From the NCBI GenBank assembly GCA_023424865.1, contig JAFADM010000211.1:1-13368 (forward strand): a DNA stretch of 13,368 nucleotides. Direction: 5' to 3'. Below, piece after piece: positions 1-7,192 of the stretch. The notes beneath the pieces were generated by a model. It made no database searches. It was not told where the DNA came from and worked only from the letters and a program-made list of their open reading frames with translations. This stretch comes from Bacillota bacterium. GTDB taxonomy: Bacteria > Bacillota_A > Clostridia > DSM-8532. A program made the position numbers and the translations under genes. The first letter of the stretch is position 1. Each line of letters starts with the position of its first letter.

Positions 1-17
1 AACCTGCATGAAAACAA

Positions 18-46
18 TTGAAGTTTTTATTTCATTGTATTAGAAT
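18..46 (+). promoter_or_regulatory. Probable sigma-A promoter of hppA
   Basis: A -35-like TTGAAG (18-23) and a -10-like TAGAAT (41-46) are separated by exactly 17 bp. They lie about 50 bp upstream of the hppA start codon. No other promoter is visible in the 98 bp before the gene. Seen in sequence; promoter activity is inferred. Confidence 0.55.
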
Positions 47-98
47 AGAGTAAAAATGTCCAAATTTTATAAAATCCAATCAGCAAGGGGGTCTTTGA

Positions 99-2183
99 AT
101 GTTTGAAATCTCTCTTTCCATGGTTCAGGTTATTGCCGTTCTAATCTCCGCCCTGGCTCTTGGCATGGCTGGGTGGCTCTACACCTGGGTGAAGGCACAA
201 CCGTCTTCCAATGCTCGTATCGCTGAAATCGGCGAGTACATACGCAGAGGGGCAAACACTTTTCTCAGACGTGAATACCAAATCCTAGCTCGCTTCGCTG
301 GCGTCGCTGCATTGCTGATTCTCATTTTTCTCCCCCACCCCATTTGGACTGGAAATCCCGCAAACAACATTCTGATGGCCATTTCGTATCTCGTCGGTAC
401 GATTTTATCGGCACTGGCCGGTAAAATCGGCATTCAGGTCGCAACCATTGCCAACGTTAAATCTGCGGAAGCTGCAAAGCAGGGAATCAAACCCTCCTTT
501 ATGGCCGGTTTTCGCGGCGGTGCAGTTATGGGTATGGCCGTGGTAGGCGTGAGCCTTCTGGGTGTCACCCTGGTGCTTCTCCTCACAGGAGATCCTACCT
601 CTGTACTGGGCTTTAGCTTCGGTGCCAGCTCTCTGGCTCTTTTTGCCAAGGCGGGCGGAGGTATTTTTACCAAAACCGCCGATATCAGTGCCGACCTCGT
701 AGGTAAGGTTGAGATGGGCATTGATGAGGACGATCCCCGCAATCCTGCGGTTATCGCCGACAATGTGGGCGATAACGTAGGTGATGTAGCCGGTATGGGC
801 GCGGATCTTTTTGACTCCAACGTTGCCTCCATGTCGGCGGCTCTGGTTCTGGCAGTTTCTTTAGGCGGCATCACCGGCAAGAATGTCATTATGGTCTTTG
901 CCTATGCTGCCATTGGATTACTGGCTTCCATTATCGGTGTTGCTTCCGCAAAAATCGGAAAAAACGGCGATCCCAACAAAGCCCTCAACCAGTCAACTTA
1001 TGTCACAACCGCTATCTATGGCGTTTTAACCGCTCTTGCCACCTTTTTGTTTGATTTTGAGTGGCGTATCTGGGGTGCCACCGCAGTGGGCCTTCTTGTA
1101 GGTGTTATTATCGGTATCGCATCCGATTATTTCACCAATGACGCAAAGAAGCCCGTCCAGGAAGTAGCCAATGCGTCCAAGCAGGGGCCGGCCTTTACTA
1201 TTATCTCCGGTTTCTCCTACGGACTTTTAAGCGTACTTCCCGCTCTTTTAGGTATCGCAGTCTCGGCTCTTGTAGCCTACAATCTGTGTGCACCTCTGGG
1301 AGACAATTACGGTATGTTCGGCATTGCCATGGCTGCTCTTGGCATGCTATCCATCGTTGGCATGATCATTTCCAACGATGCCTACGGGCCGATTGTGGAT
1401 AATGCCAGAGGACTTGCCGAAATGGGCGGCCTGGGGCATGACGTTATCGCGATTACCGATGAGCTGGACTCCGCAGGCAATACCGTTAAGGCCGTTACCA
1501 AGGGCTTTGCTATCAGTGCTGCGGGCCTGACGGTTATCGCTCTGTTAGGTGCTTTCATGAGCGAGGTCAACACTGCCGCCGCCGAGCTTGGCCTGGAGGG
1601 CATCACCAATTTTGACATTATGAACCCCACCGTGTTCTTCGGACTCATTGTGGGTGTGGCCGTACCCGCTGTATTCTCCGCTATGCTGATGCTGGGCGTG
1701 GATAAAAATGCGCAGCGCATGGTGGATGAAATCCATCGGCAATTTGATACGATTCCCGGACTTAAGGAAGGCAAAGCCGACGCTAAGCCGGACTACGACC
1801 GGTGCATCGACATTGCCACAGTGGGCGCTATCAGAGAACTTATTCCCGCAGGCCTGGTTGCCATCTTTTCCACTCTTGTGGTGGGGTTTATTGGCGGCGT
1901 AGAGGCCATTGGCGGCTTTTTAACCGGCAATATCCTCTCAGGCCTTTTGCTGGCGCTCTTCATGTCCAATGCCGGCGGTCTTTGGGATAATGCCAAGAAG
2001 TTTGTGGAGGCAGGGAACTGCGGAGGAAAGGGTTCCCCCGCTCACAAGGCTGCCGTGGTAGGCGATACGGTGGGCGACCCCTGCAAGGATACCGCAGGTC
2101 CTTCCATCAACACCCAGGTAACCGTGGTTTCTCTGGTCGCTTCCATTCTGGCTGCTATATTCCTTCAGTTCTCCATATTCTAA
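99..2183 (+). CDS. hppA: Membrane-bound proton-translocating pyrophosphatase (K+-independent type)
   Basis: Integral membrane enzyme that couples hydrolysis of pyrophosphate to ion pumping across the cytoplasmic membrane. The 694-residue length and many hydrophobic segments fit the ~16-helix family. Family catalytic motifs are visible: GKVE, then DNVGDNVGD (D221, D225 and D229 among the metal/PPi ligands) followed by AGMGADLFDS, then NDAYGPIVDNARG, and C-terminal GDTVGDPCKDT (D656, D660, D664). The cation-dependence determinant reads GNTVKAVTKG, with Lys at 464 and Thr at 467. That is the K+-independent signature; K+-dependent enzymes have Ala at the Lys position. Because known Na+ pumps of this family are K+-dependent, a proton pump is inferred. 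The ATG at 99 is preceded by AAGGGGGT (85-92). The gene stands alone between its own promoter and terminator. Confidence 0.96.
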   Translation: MFEISLSMVQVIAVLISALALGMAGWLYTWVKAQPSSNARIAEIGEYIRRGANTFLRREYQILARFAGVAALLILIFLPHPIWTGNPANNILMAISYLVGTILSALAGKIGIQVATIANVKSAEAAKQGIKPSFMAGFRGGAVMGMAVVGVSLLGVTLVLLLTGDPTSVLGFSFGASSLALFAKAGGGIFTKTADISADLVGKVEMGIDEDDPRNPAVIADNVGDNVGDVAGMGADLFDSNVASMSAALVLAVSLGGITGKNVIMVFAYAAIGLLASIIGVASAKIGKNGDPNKALNQSTYVTTAIYGVLTALATFLFDFEWRIWGATAVGLLVGVIIGIASDYFTNDAKKPVQEVANASKQGPAFTIISGFSYGLLSVLPALLGIAVSALVAYNLCAPLGDNYGMFGIAMAALGMLSIVGMIISNDAYGPIVDNARGLAEMGGLGHDVIAITDELDSAGNTVKAVTKGFAISAAGLTVIALLGAFMSEVNTAAAELGLEGITNFDIMNPTVFFGLIVGVAVPAVFSAMLMLGVDKNAQRMVDEIHRQFDTIPGLKEGKADAKPDYDRCIDIATVGAIRELIPAGLVAIFSTLVVGFIGGVEAIGGFLTGNILSGLLLALFMSNAGGLWDNAKKFVEAGNCGGKGSPAHKAAVVGDTVGDPCKDTAGPSINTQVTVVSLVASILAAIFLQFSIF

Positions 2184-2203
2184 GCATGACTTAAAAAACC
2201 TAA

Positions 2204-2239
2204 GGGCTTGGTGCGTTTTTCGTACCGAGCTCTTTTTTT
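2204..2239 (+). terminator. Rho-independent terminator of hppA
   Basis: A 12-bp stem (2204-2215 with 2221-2232, including a few G-U pairs) closes a 5-nt T loop and is followed directly by seven T residues (2233-2239). It starts 20 bp after the hppA stop codon. It separates hppA from the downstream tetR unit. Confidence 0.9.
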
Positions 2240-2263
2240 ATTATGAAATAACTAAGAATCTGC

Positions 2264-2292
2264 TTGATAAAACTAAATAAGAGCGATAATAT
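2264..2292 (+). promoter_or_regulatory. Probable promoter of the first tetR gene
   Basis: TTGATA (2264-2269) and TAATAT (2287-2292) are separated by 17 bp. The palindrome at 2297-2314 would cover the expected transcription start, which fits autorepression. Positions are seen; function is inferred. Confidence 0.45.
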
Positions 2293-2296
2293 AGGA

Positions 2297-2314
2297 TACA
2301 TACATGCGTATGTA
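2297..2314. promoter_or_regulatory. TetR operator candidate, copy 1 (TACATAC-N4-GTATGTA)
   Basis: Perfect 7-bp inverted arms TACATAC and GTATGTA around a 4-nt centre (ATGC). It lies immediately downstream of the tetR -10 box and 15 bp before the tetR start codon. The same 18-bp element with one base changed in the centre recurs at 3030-3047 before the ABC ATPase gene. Its position and recurrence make it the likely binding site of the adjacent TetR protein. Confidence 0.75.
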
Positions 2315-2317
2315 CTT

Positions 2318-2323
2318 GGAGGT
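2318..2323 (+). promoter_or_regulatory. Ribosome binding site that fixes the tetR start at 2330
   Basis: GGAGGT lies 6 nt before the ATG at 2330. A longer reading from the TTG at 2264 would translate through the promoter and operator and has no Shine-Dalgarno sequence, so it is not used. Confidence 0.8.
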
Positions 2324-2329
2324 AATTAT

Positions 2330-2977
2330 ATGCCACGACACGACCCCGACCAAAAAACGAAGCAGGATATATTGGAAACTGCCACACGCCTTTTTTCGGA
2401 AAGGGGATTTGAAAATGTAAATGTTGAAGATGTTGTAAAAGCGGTCGGAGTAACCCGCGGGGCTTTTTACCATTATTTTAAATCCCGCGAAGAATTAATT
2501 TCCAGTGTTATGAATAAGTCCTTTAATGACAATAACCCATTTACCCTCGCCCATAAACAGGAAGGGCTTAATGCCCTCGAAAAGCTTCGTTCTGTGTTCA
2601 AGCTTGACCTTCGTCCCCGTTTGGAAATGAGTGATAGTTTGAGAATCGAAATGCAGAAAATGGCGGATAACCCCGTTGTTTTTAAAAATGAAATGCTTTC
2701 CCAGGTAAATGTGGTAGCTCCTTATATCGAAAGGCTCTTGCTTGAAGGAAATGAGGACGGCTCCATTTCCGTTAAATATCCAAAGCAGGTATCGCAAATT
2801 ATCTCTCTGCTGGTTTCCTCGTGGTTAAGCTCCTTTGCGTTTCAAGTATCTTATAAAGAGTATGCCGACAAGGTTTCATTTCTTGAACAGCTAGGCGAAG
2901 TATTGGGCGTGTCTTTTATGGATAAGGAAATGAAAGAAATTTTTCTGGAAATTGGCAAGCAGGAACTAGAAAGTTAA
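2330..2977 (+). CDS. TetR/AcrR-family repressor of the adjacent ABC exporter
   Basis: A 215-residue one-component regulator. The N-terminal TetR DNA-binding domain is clear: a helix ending in ATRLFSERGFENV (about 18-30), then the HTH with V-E-D-V-V-K-A-V-G-V-T-R-G-A-F-Y-H-Y-F (about 32-50), where the recognition helix is around 42-50. The C-terminal ~150 residues form the variable helical ligand-binding and dimerisation domain; the ligand cannot be read from sequence. A palindrome overlaps its own start region and recurs before the ABC ATPase gene 92 bp downstream. It therefore probably represses both itself and the exporter until a toxic compound binds. The start at 2330 is chosen for its GGAGGT site. 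Confidence 0.92.
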   Translation: MPRHDPDQKTKQDILETATRLFSERGFENVNVEDVVKAVGVTRGAFYHYFKSREELISSVMNKSFNDNNPFTLAHKQEGLNALEKLRSVFKLDLRPRLEMSDSLRIEMQKMADNPVVFKNEMLSQVNVVAPYIERLLLEGNEDGSISVKYPKQVSQIISLLVSSWLSSFAFQVSYKEYADKVSFLEQLGEVLGVSFMDKEMKEIFLEIGKQELES

Positions 2978-2991
2978 AACTAAGCTTGATA

Positions 2992-3017
2992 TTTACTGCC
3001 TTATTACAGGCAGTAAA
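2992..3017. repeat. Intergenic hairpin between tetR and the ABC ATPase gene
   Basis: Perfect 10-bp arms TTTACTGCCT and AGGCAGTAAA enclose a 6-nt loop. The hairpin starts 14 bp after the tetR stop and is not followed by a T run, so it is not a classical terminator. It could reduce read-through or stabilise the tetR mRNA end. Structure is seen; role is inferred. Confidence 0.6.
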
Positions 3018-3029
3018 ATTTAAGACTTA

Positions 3030-3053
3030 TACATACATACGTATGTATATAAT
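3030..3053. promoter_or_regulatory. TetR operator candidate, copy 2, overlapping a -10 box
   Basis: TACATAC-N4-GTATGTA (3030-3047) matches the element at 2297-2314 in both arms. Here the centre also makes a continuous 16-bp palindrome at 3033-3048. A consensus TATAAT (3048-3053) abuts and overlaps it, while a good -35 box is not evident. Repressor bound here would block a promoter for the ABC genes. The second site implies the exporter has its own regulated promoter besides read-through from tetR. Confidence 0.75.
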
Positions 3054-3058
3054 AAAGC

Positions 3059-3064
3059 AGGAGG
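3059..3064 (+). promoter_or_regulatory. Ribosome binding site that fixes the ATPase start at 3070
   Basis: AGGAGG lies 5 nt before the ATG at 3070. The open frame extends upstream to a TTG at 2986, but that would translate the hairpin and operator, so the ATG is preferred. Confidence 0.8.
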
Positions 3065-3069
3065 AATTT

Positions 3070-3918
3070 ATGCTTGAGAATATCATTGAAGTTTCGGGTT
3101 TAAAAAAATCCTTCAAGACGAACCATGTTTTGAGGAATGTCAGCTTCACTATTGGCAAAGGCAGTATCTTCGCTCTGCTCGGTTCCAACGGTGCGGGAAA
3201 AACAACTGTCGTTAAAATTCTTTCCACTTTGTTGAAGCCGGACGGCGGAAATGCTGCCATCAGCGGCTTTGATGTAGTAGGCCAAGGGGACTATGTACGT
3301 AGGTGTATTAGCCTGACAGGGCAGTTTACGGCACTGGATGAAGTTTTAACGGGCAGAGAAAACTTAAATCTTATCGGGCAGCTCAAACGTCTGTCAAATG
3401 TTAAAAGCAAGGTGGACCAGTGGCTATCCTTTTTCAATTTGGAGGATGGGGCTAACCGAAAAGTATCCACTTATTCCGGTGGTATGCGCCGCAGACTGGA
3501 TATAGCCATGAGCCTTATGGGCAGCCCCCAGGTGCTTTTCCTCGACGAACCCACCACAGGGCTTGATCCGCAAAACCGTATCGCCATGTGGGGCCTTGTG
3601 AAGGGCTTGGCAGCGGGAGGGACAACGGTATTTCTTACTACCCAATACTTGGAAGAAGCGGAGTATCTCGCCGACAGCATTGCTATTCTTCATGATGGCA
3701 AGATACTGGCAGAAGGCACCCCTCAATATCTTAAAGGGATACTGCCGCAACGGGGCGCACAACTGAATTTCCAAAGCGAAGCAAAAGCCGCAGAGGCTAT
3801 GAAGCTCTTAAAGGATACTGGTATTGCGGTTGATAGCATGGAGCAAAGCCTCCCCACTTTAGAGGAGGTATTTTTAGCGTTAATTGATGAAAAAAAGGAG
3901 GGGAGTTATTATGAGTAA
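3070..3918 (+). CDS. ABC exporter ATP-binding protein, DrrA-like
   Basis: A 282-residue cytoplasmic ATPase subunit of an ABC-2 type exporter. Walker A is GSNGAGKT (38-45), the ABC signature is SGGM (136-139) and Walker B is VLFLDEP (155-161, catalytic Glu160). The switch position reads TTQYLEEAEYLAD with Gln192 in place of the usual His, which is common in the DrrA/daunorubicin-resistance subfamily rather than a defect. The C-terminal extension after about residue 225, ending in LPTLEEVFLALI, is typical of DrrA-type ATPases. The stop codon overlaps the permease start by 8 bp, indicating translational coupling. It probably powers efflux of a hydrophobic toxic compound; the substrate is not deducible. 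Confidence 0.93.
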   Translation: MLENIIEVSGLKKSFKTNHVLRNVSFTIGKGSIFALLGSNGAGKTTVVKILSTLLKPDGGNAAISGFDVVGQGDYVRRCISLTGQFTALDEVLTGRENLNLIGQLKRLSNVKSKVDQWLSFFNLEDGANRKVSTYSGGMRRRLDIAMSLMGSPQVLFLDEPTTGLDPQNRIAMWGLVKGLAAGGTTVFLTTQYLEEAEYLADSIAILHDGKILAEGTPQYLKGILPQRGAQLNFQSEAKAAEAMKLLKDTGIAVDSMEQSLPTLEEVFLALIDEKKEGSYYE

Positions 3919-4681
3919 GCTAAGAATAAGCGTATTTTTCGATTGGTGGGTAATGTTCAAACGCTGTTTACTTATTTCTGTGCGAAACCCCGAAGCATTG
4001 CTAATGGCAACACTCACGCCATTTTTCTTAATGCTCCTGTTCGGAACTGTCTTTGGGAATATAGCAGAAGTAGGAGATTTTAACTACATTGATTTCATTG
4101 TACCGGGAATTATTTTGCAAAGTATTGGTACGGCCTCTCAACATTCGGCAATGAATGTGACAACAGACATGACCAAAGGTATAATCGACCGCTTTCGCTC
4201 CATGTCCATTTCAAAACATGCCGTACTTATAGGTCACACCGGAGCAGGAGTGGTGAGGAATGCAATCTCAACCACTGTGATCATTGGAACCGCCTTTATT
4301 CTGGGATTTAGACCACAGGGCGGCTTTGCGGATTGGCTTATTGCCGTGTGTCTCCTTTTGTTAGTGAACATTGCAATATCATTGCTTGCCGTACTGTGCG
4401 GGTTAATCTCAAAGACGGCAGAAGGCTCCGGCGGACTCATGTTTCCACTCTTTATTCTGCCTTTCATCAGTTCCGGCTTTGCCCCCATTGATACCATGTC
4501 CGGCCCAATCAGGCGGTTTGCGGAAATACAGCCCATGACACCGATTATTGACAGTATTCGGGCTTTAACGCTCGATTTACCTTTAGGCAACAGTTTATGG
4601 TTAGCTTTGGCCTGGTGTATGGGAATAATCCTTGTGGCCTTCGCTTGCTCAGCACAGGTTTATAAACGTCATTTGTCGTAG
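3911..4681 (+). CDS. ABC-2 type exporter permease, DrrB-like
   Basis: A 256-residue membrane subunit partnering the upstream ATPase. About six hydrophobic segments are visible (roughly 29-48, 61-79, 114-133, 141-163, 173-192 and 229-249), and the N-terminal stretch with F-K-R-C-L-L-I-S-V-R-N-P-E fits the cytoplasmic entry of the DrrB/ABC-2 family. The family's C-terminal region with SSGFAPIDTMSGPIRRFAEIQPMTPIID is also present. The ATG at 3911 is chosen because AAAGGAGGGG lies just before it and the gene then overlaps the ATPase stop by 8 bp; an upstream ATG at 3884 lies deeper in the ATPase gene. No terminator is evident in the 14 bp before the convergent pentapeptide gene. Confidence 0.92.
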   Translation: MSKLRISVFFDWWVMFKRCLLISVRNPEALLMATLTPFFLMLLFGTVFGNIAEVGDFNYIDFIVPGIILQSIGTASQHSAMNVTTDMTKGIIDRFRSMSISKHAVLIGHTGAGVVRNAISTTVIIGTAFILGFRPQGGFADWLIAVCLLLLVNIAISLLAVLCGLISKTAEGSGGLMFPLFILPFISSGFAPIDTMSGPIRRFAEIQPMTPIIDSIRALTLDLPLGNSLWLALAWCMGIILVAFACSAQVYKRHLS

Positions 4682-4695
4682 GAATAGTATAGCTA

Positions 4696-5553
4696 TTATC
4701 TGTGTGATTGGATGCAGGACTTAAGCTTAAGCCATTGAGAGCCGGGAAAGCTCCCCCATTGATTTTCATAATTCATTTGTTCATTTTTCAGAGTCCCTAT
4801 TATTTCATAGGATTTGACAATTTCCTTTATGAAGCCAAAAAAGTCTCCTTCTGACTCGAAATCCTTGCTATAGATGGCTTCACGCTCCAGGTCATGCCTG
4901 TTAATTTCCCAGGAATCCTTTTTCGCCGTATAAATGGCAACCTTTATAAGGTCATTGAGACGCTCCAGCTTCCATAGCCAAGCGCCCGGCTCATCATCCC
5001 AGCATAACCATTTGATTTTTGATTGCCCGGCGGTGATATCCCGGGGACAGGGCATGCAGAGGTCGTTCAGCGCCACCAGAAGCTCCAGGGGCGCATCATG
5101 TCCTAAATAGGCTGATGCGGTGACCATTATCGTTTGAGCCTTATCAGCCAAAACAACCTCAAACCACCCTGCCTTCACACGGGTGATATGAAATCCGGGA
5201 TGAGAGTCATATCTTAAATCCTCCAGCAGCTCCACTGTGTATTGACTGCCATAGGAGGTATTGTTTATGAAGGTAATATTTTTAAAGCGCGTGTATTTAA
5301 AGTCGGCAGCTTCAACGCTGTTGGAGTTAAACACAGCGTCCTCCAGCAGGCAGTAATTAAAAATACAGGTTTTTAAATTGCAGTGCTCAAATTTAGTTTT
5401 AGTAAGGTCGGAGCCATAAAAATCCACAAGAAAAAAACAGTTCTCAAAGCTGAGGCCGCTTAAATCCTCATTAATAAGGTTCCCTTCAATATCAAGGTCA
5501 TAAAACACCTTTTGTCCGGCACTTATAAAAGTCAGCAATTCATTGGAATTCAT
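4696..5553 (-). CDS. Pentapeptide-repeat protein with an uncharacterised C-terminal domain
   Basis: A 285-residue soluble protein. Residues about 26-98 show pentapeptide repeats: the central Leu/Phe/Val residues fall every five positions at 50, 55, 60, 65, 70, 75, 80, 85, 90 and 95, with a further run at 31-41. This predicts a short right-handed quadrilateral beta-helix. Residues about 105-285 form a separate Trp-rich globular region that I do not recognise (it includes WLCWDDEPGAWLWKLERL). No signal peptide or membrane segment is seen. The ATG is preceded by AAAAGGAG at a rather long 12-nt spacing. It starts 36 bp after the second tetR gene, so the two are probably cotranscribed. Qnr/MfpA-like topoisomerase protection is a family possibility, but the repeat run is short and this is not supported further. 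Confidence 0.8.
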   Translation of the reverse strand: MNSNELLTFISAGQKVFYDLDIEGNLINEDLSGLSFENCFFLVDFYGSDLTKTKFEHCNLKTCIFNYCLLEDAVFNSNSVEAADFKYTRFKNITFINNTSYGSQYTVELLEDLRYDSHPGFHITRVKAGWFEVVLADKAQTIMVTASAYLGHDAPLELLVALNDLCMPCPRDITAGQSKIKWLCWDDEPGAWLWKLERLNDLIKVAIYTAKKDSWEINRHDLEREAIYSKDFESEGDFFGFIKEIVKSYEIIGTLKNEQMNYENQWGSFPGSQWLKLKSCIQSHR

Positions 5554-5589
5554 CGTCGTCCAGGTCTCCTTTTAATTCCTGTTACTTCA

Positions 5590-6189
5590 TTATGGCACTT
5601 TTTCCGGTTCGCATCCCGAAACCCCATATAAAAACAGATCCAGAAGCTCATTATAGAGTTTTGCCTTGGCCTGGGAGTCAGAAATCGCTTCCAGCTTATT
5701 CATTGCGCCTTCTCCATAAATGCTTAAATAGAATAGCAAGGCTTCCTTTGAATAGCGTTTATTGAAATAACCCTGTTCAATACCTTCTTTAATAAAGCTC
5801 AGCATGTGAGGTACCAGCTTTTTCTCATAATCAAGCGCGATCTCTCTGTATTTACTGCTTATAAGGCTGTCCCAAAATACGGTTAAGGAGGTGCTCTTTT
5901 TTTTCATAGGCTCAAAAAAAGCCTGTTTTACCTTTTCTTTAAAAGATAACTCACTGTGCATAGCCTCCATAAAATCCTGGAGCAGCTTCTCATAATAAAA
6001 CGTGACGGCGCAGCAAGCCAGGTTATCCTTGCTTTGAAAATAATTGTAGATGCTAACCTGGGACACACCGGCTTTTTCCGCAATGTCGGAAATGCTTACC
6101 TTTTCCATGCCCCTCTCACAGTACAGCTCAACAACTGCTTCCAATATGATATTTTTCTTTTCCTGAGTTCTTTTTTCAAACCCGTTCAT
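5590..6189 (-). CDS. TetR/AcrR-family regulator of a divergent unit
   Basis: A 199-residue TetR-type repressor. The DNA-binding domain occupies about residues 9-56: LEAVVELYCERGMEKVSISD, then IAEKAGVSQVSIYNYFQSKD, with the recognition helix around 43-51. The remaining residues are a helical effector domain of unknown ligand specificity. It is transcribed away from the alpha/beta hydrolase gene and leads into the pentapeptide gene 36 bp downstream. A pair of 26-bp inverted repeats with matching geometry lies in the 147-bp divergent gap, one near its own promoter and one at the hydrolase transcription start. This suggests it controls both directions. The Shine-Dalgarno is a modest GGGTGG 7 nt before the ATG. 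Confidence 0.92.
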   Translation of the reverse strand: MNGFEKRTQEKKNIILEAVVELYCERGMEKVSISDIAEKAGVSQVSIYNYFQSKDNLACCAVTFYYEKLLQDFMEAMHSELSFKEKVKQAFFEPMKKKSTSLTVFWDSLISSKYREIALDYEKKLVPHMLSFIKEGIEQGYFNKRYSKEALLFYLSIYGEGAMNKLEAISDSQAKAKLYNELLDLFLYGVSGCEPEKVP

Positions 6190-6224
6190 TGTTTACCACC
6201 CATAAACAAGGATAAGTTAAATTA

Positions 6225-6250
6225 TGAAATATAACAAGCTAAATATTTCA
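6225..6250. promoter_or_regulatory. Candidate TetR operator, site 1 of the divergent gap
   Basis: Perfect 8-bp inverted arms TGAAATAT and ATATTTCA are separated by 10 nt, 26 bp in total. The site overlaps a possible leftward -35 TTGTTA (6232-6237, minus strand), whose -10 would be TATCCT at 6209-6214 after a 17-bp spacer. Binding here would repress the tetR-pentapeptide transcript. Confidence 0.55.
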
Positions 6251-6257
6251 TTTCTTC

Positions 6258-6286
6258 TTGTATTTTGATACTTAAACCCCTATAAT
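6258..6286 (+). promoter_or_regulatory. Probable promoter of the alpha/beta hydrolase gene
   Basis: TTGTAT (6258-6263) and a consensus TATAAT (6281-6286) are separated by 17 bp. The expected start of transcription, near 6293, falls at the edge of the second inverted repeat (6294-6319). Confidence 0.6.
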
Positions 6287-6293
6287 AAAATTA

Positions 6294-6319
6294 TGAAACG
6301 AATACCTTAAAATATTTCA
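6294..6319. promoter_or_regulatory. Candidate TetR operator, site 2 of the divergent gap
   Basis: TGAAA and TTTCA arms occur in the same 26-bp layout as site 1 (6225-6250); the right half ATATTTCA is identical and 16 of 26 positions match overall. It sits just downstream of the hydrolase -10 box, where a bound repressor would block initiation. Confidence 0.5.
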
Positions 6320-6336
6320 AAACTTTAGGAGGTCTA

Positions 6337-7131
6337 ATGGAAAAAAGCATTAAGAGAGACGGCTGTACCGTTACATACGACTATTTACCGGGTGATCACT
6401 CTCTTACCGTTGTGCTGGTACACGGCTACGGACTTCATCGTGCCATGTGGAAGCCCCAGGTGTCTTTTTTACAACAAAAGGGCTACCCCATAATTAATAT
6501 TGATGTCCGCGGCCACGGAAACTCAAGGCCTGCAGGTGAATTCAGCGTTAAGCTGGCGGCAGAGGATATCCACGCCATTCTTCATGTGGAAAAACCCTTT
6601 AGCTACTTGCTTTGCGGTCTTTCCATGGGGGCCTTTGTTGTTCAGGAATACGCCTTCCTTTTTGGTAGTGCCACAGGTTATTTTCTCACGGGAGCAACAC
6701 CCCTGTTGACGGCTTACTCCAAATGGGAAAAGAAGCTTCTGGCCTCCTCCGGTGCTATTATGAAGTATTTTTATTCCTGGAAGGGTCTTAAAAAAGCCAT
6801 GTCCAAAGGCAGCACCTTTACAAAAGCCGCCTGTTTAAGTGTTGCCCGGATGTTCGACGAAACAGACAAGCCTGAATTTCTGGTTTCGTGGAAGGGCTTT
6901 ACAACCTGCCTTCATGAGGAAACGTTCACATTTGATGCACCTCTTTTCGTGCTGGCAGGAGAGCAGGATACAAGGGGCACCATACAGAAGCATCTGCCGG
7001 ACTGGCAGCTGCATTATCCGGGCTGTACCGTTCAAAAAATACCTGACTCAGGTCATGTTGCAAACCTGGATCAGCCCGATAAGTTCAATGAGCTTCTGCT
7101 TTCGTTTATTAAGGCTTGCAGTAAAGGTTGA
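6337..7131 (+). CDS. Alpha/beta-hydrolase fold enzyme
   Basis: A 264-residue cytoplasmic serine hydrolase. The fold's landmarks are in order: oxyanion-hole motif HGYG (29-32), DVRGHGNS (56-63), nucleophile elbow GLSMG with Ser96, acid Asp211 in AGEQDT, and catalytic His240 in SGHVANLDQP. A cap region lies at about 120-190. It most resembles the broad esterase/lactonase/haloperoxidase-like group; the substrate cannot be assigned. No signal peptide is seen. TAGGAGGT lies a few bases before the ATG at 6337. It is divergent from a tetR gene with paired inverted repeats in the gap, so it is probably induced by the TetR ligand and may detoxify it. Confidence 0.9.
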   Translation: MEKSIKRDGCTVTYDYLPGDHSLTVVLVHGYGLHRAMWKPQVSFLQQKGYPIINIDVRGHGNSRPAGEFSVKLAAEDIHAILHVEKPFSYLLCGLSMGAFVVQEYAFLFGSATGYFLTGATPLLTAYSKWEKKLLASSGAIMKYFYSWKGLKKAMSKGSTFTKAACLSVARMFDETDKPEFLVSWKGFTTCLHEETFTFDAPLFVLAGEQDTRGTIQKHLPDWQLHYPGCTVQKIPDSGHVANLDQPDKFNELLLSFIKACSKG

Positions 7132-7192
7132 TTTTATATTTAAGCGGATAACAAGCAATTCATTAAAAAGGAAAGTGGACTCTGACTGACAT

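Noticed and set aside
434..1996. Antisense and alternative-frame ORFs inside the pyrophosphatase gene
   Set aside because: They are shadows of a highly conserved gene with clear family motifs and have no supporting ribosome binding sites.
2264..2329. TTG-initiated N-terminal extension of the first TetR gene
   Set aside because: It would translate the promoter and operator; the ATG at 2330 has a proper GGAGGT site and begins where TetR proteins normally begin.
2986..3069. TTG-initiated N-terminal extension of the ABC ATPase
   Set aside because: It would translate the hairpin and palindrome; AGGAGG precedes the ATG at 3070.
3643..3645. Gln192 instead of His in the ATPase switch region as a sign of inactivity
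   Set aside because: TTQYLEEA is usual in the DrrA subfamily, so it is not a defect.
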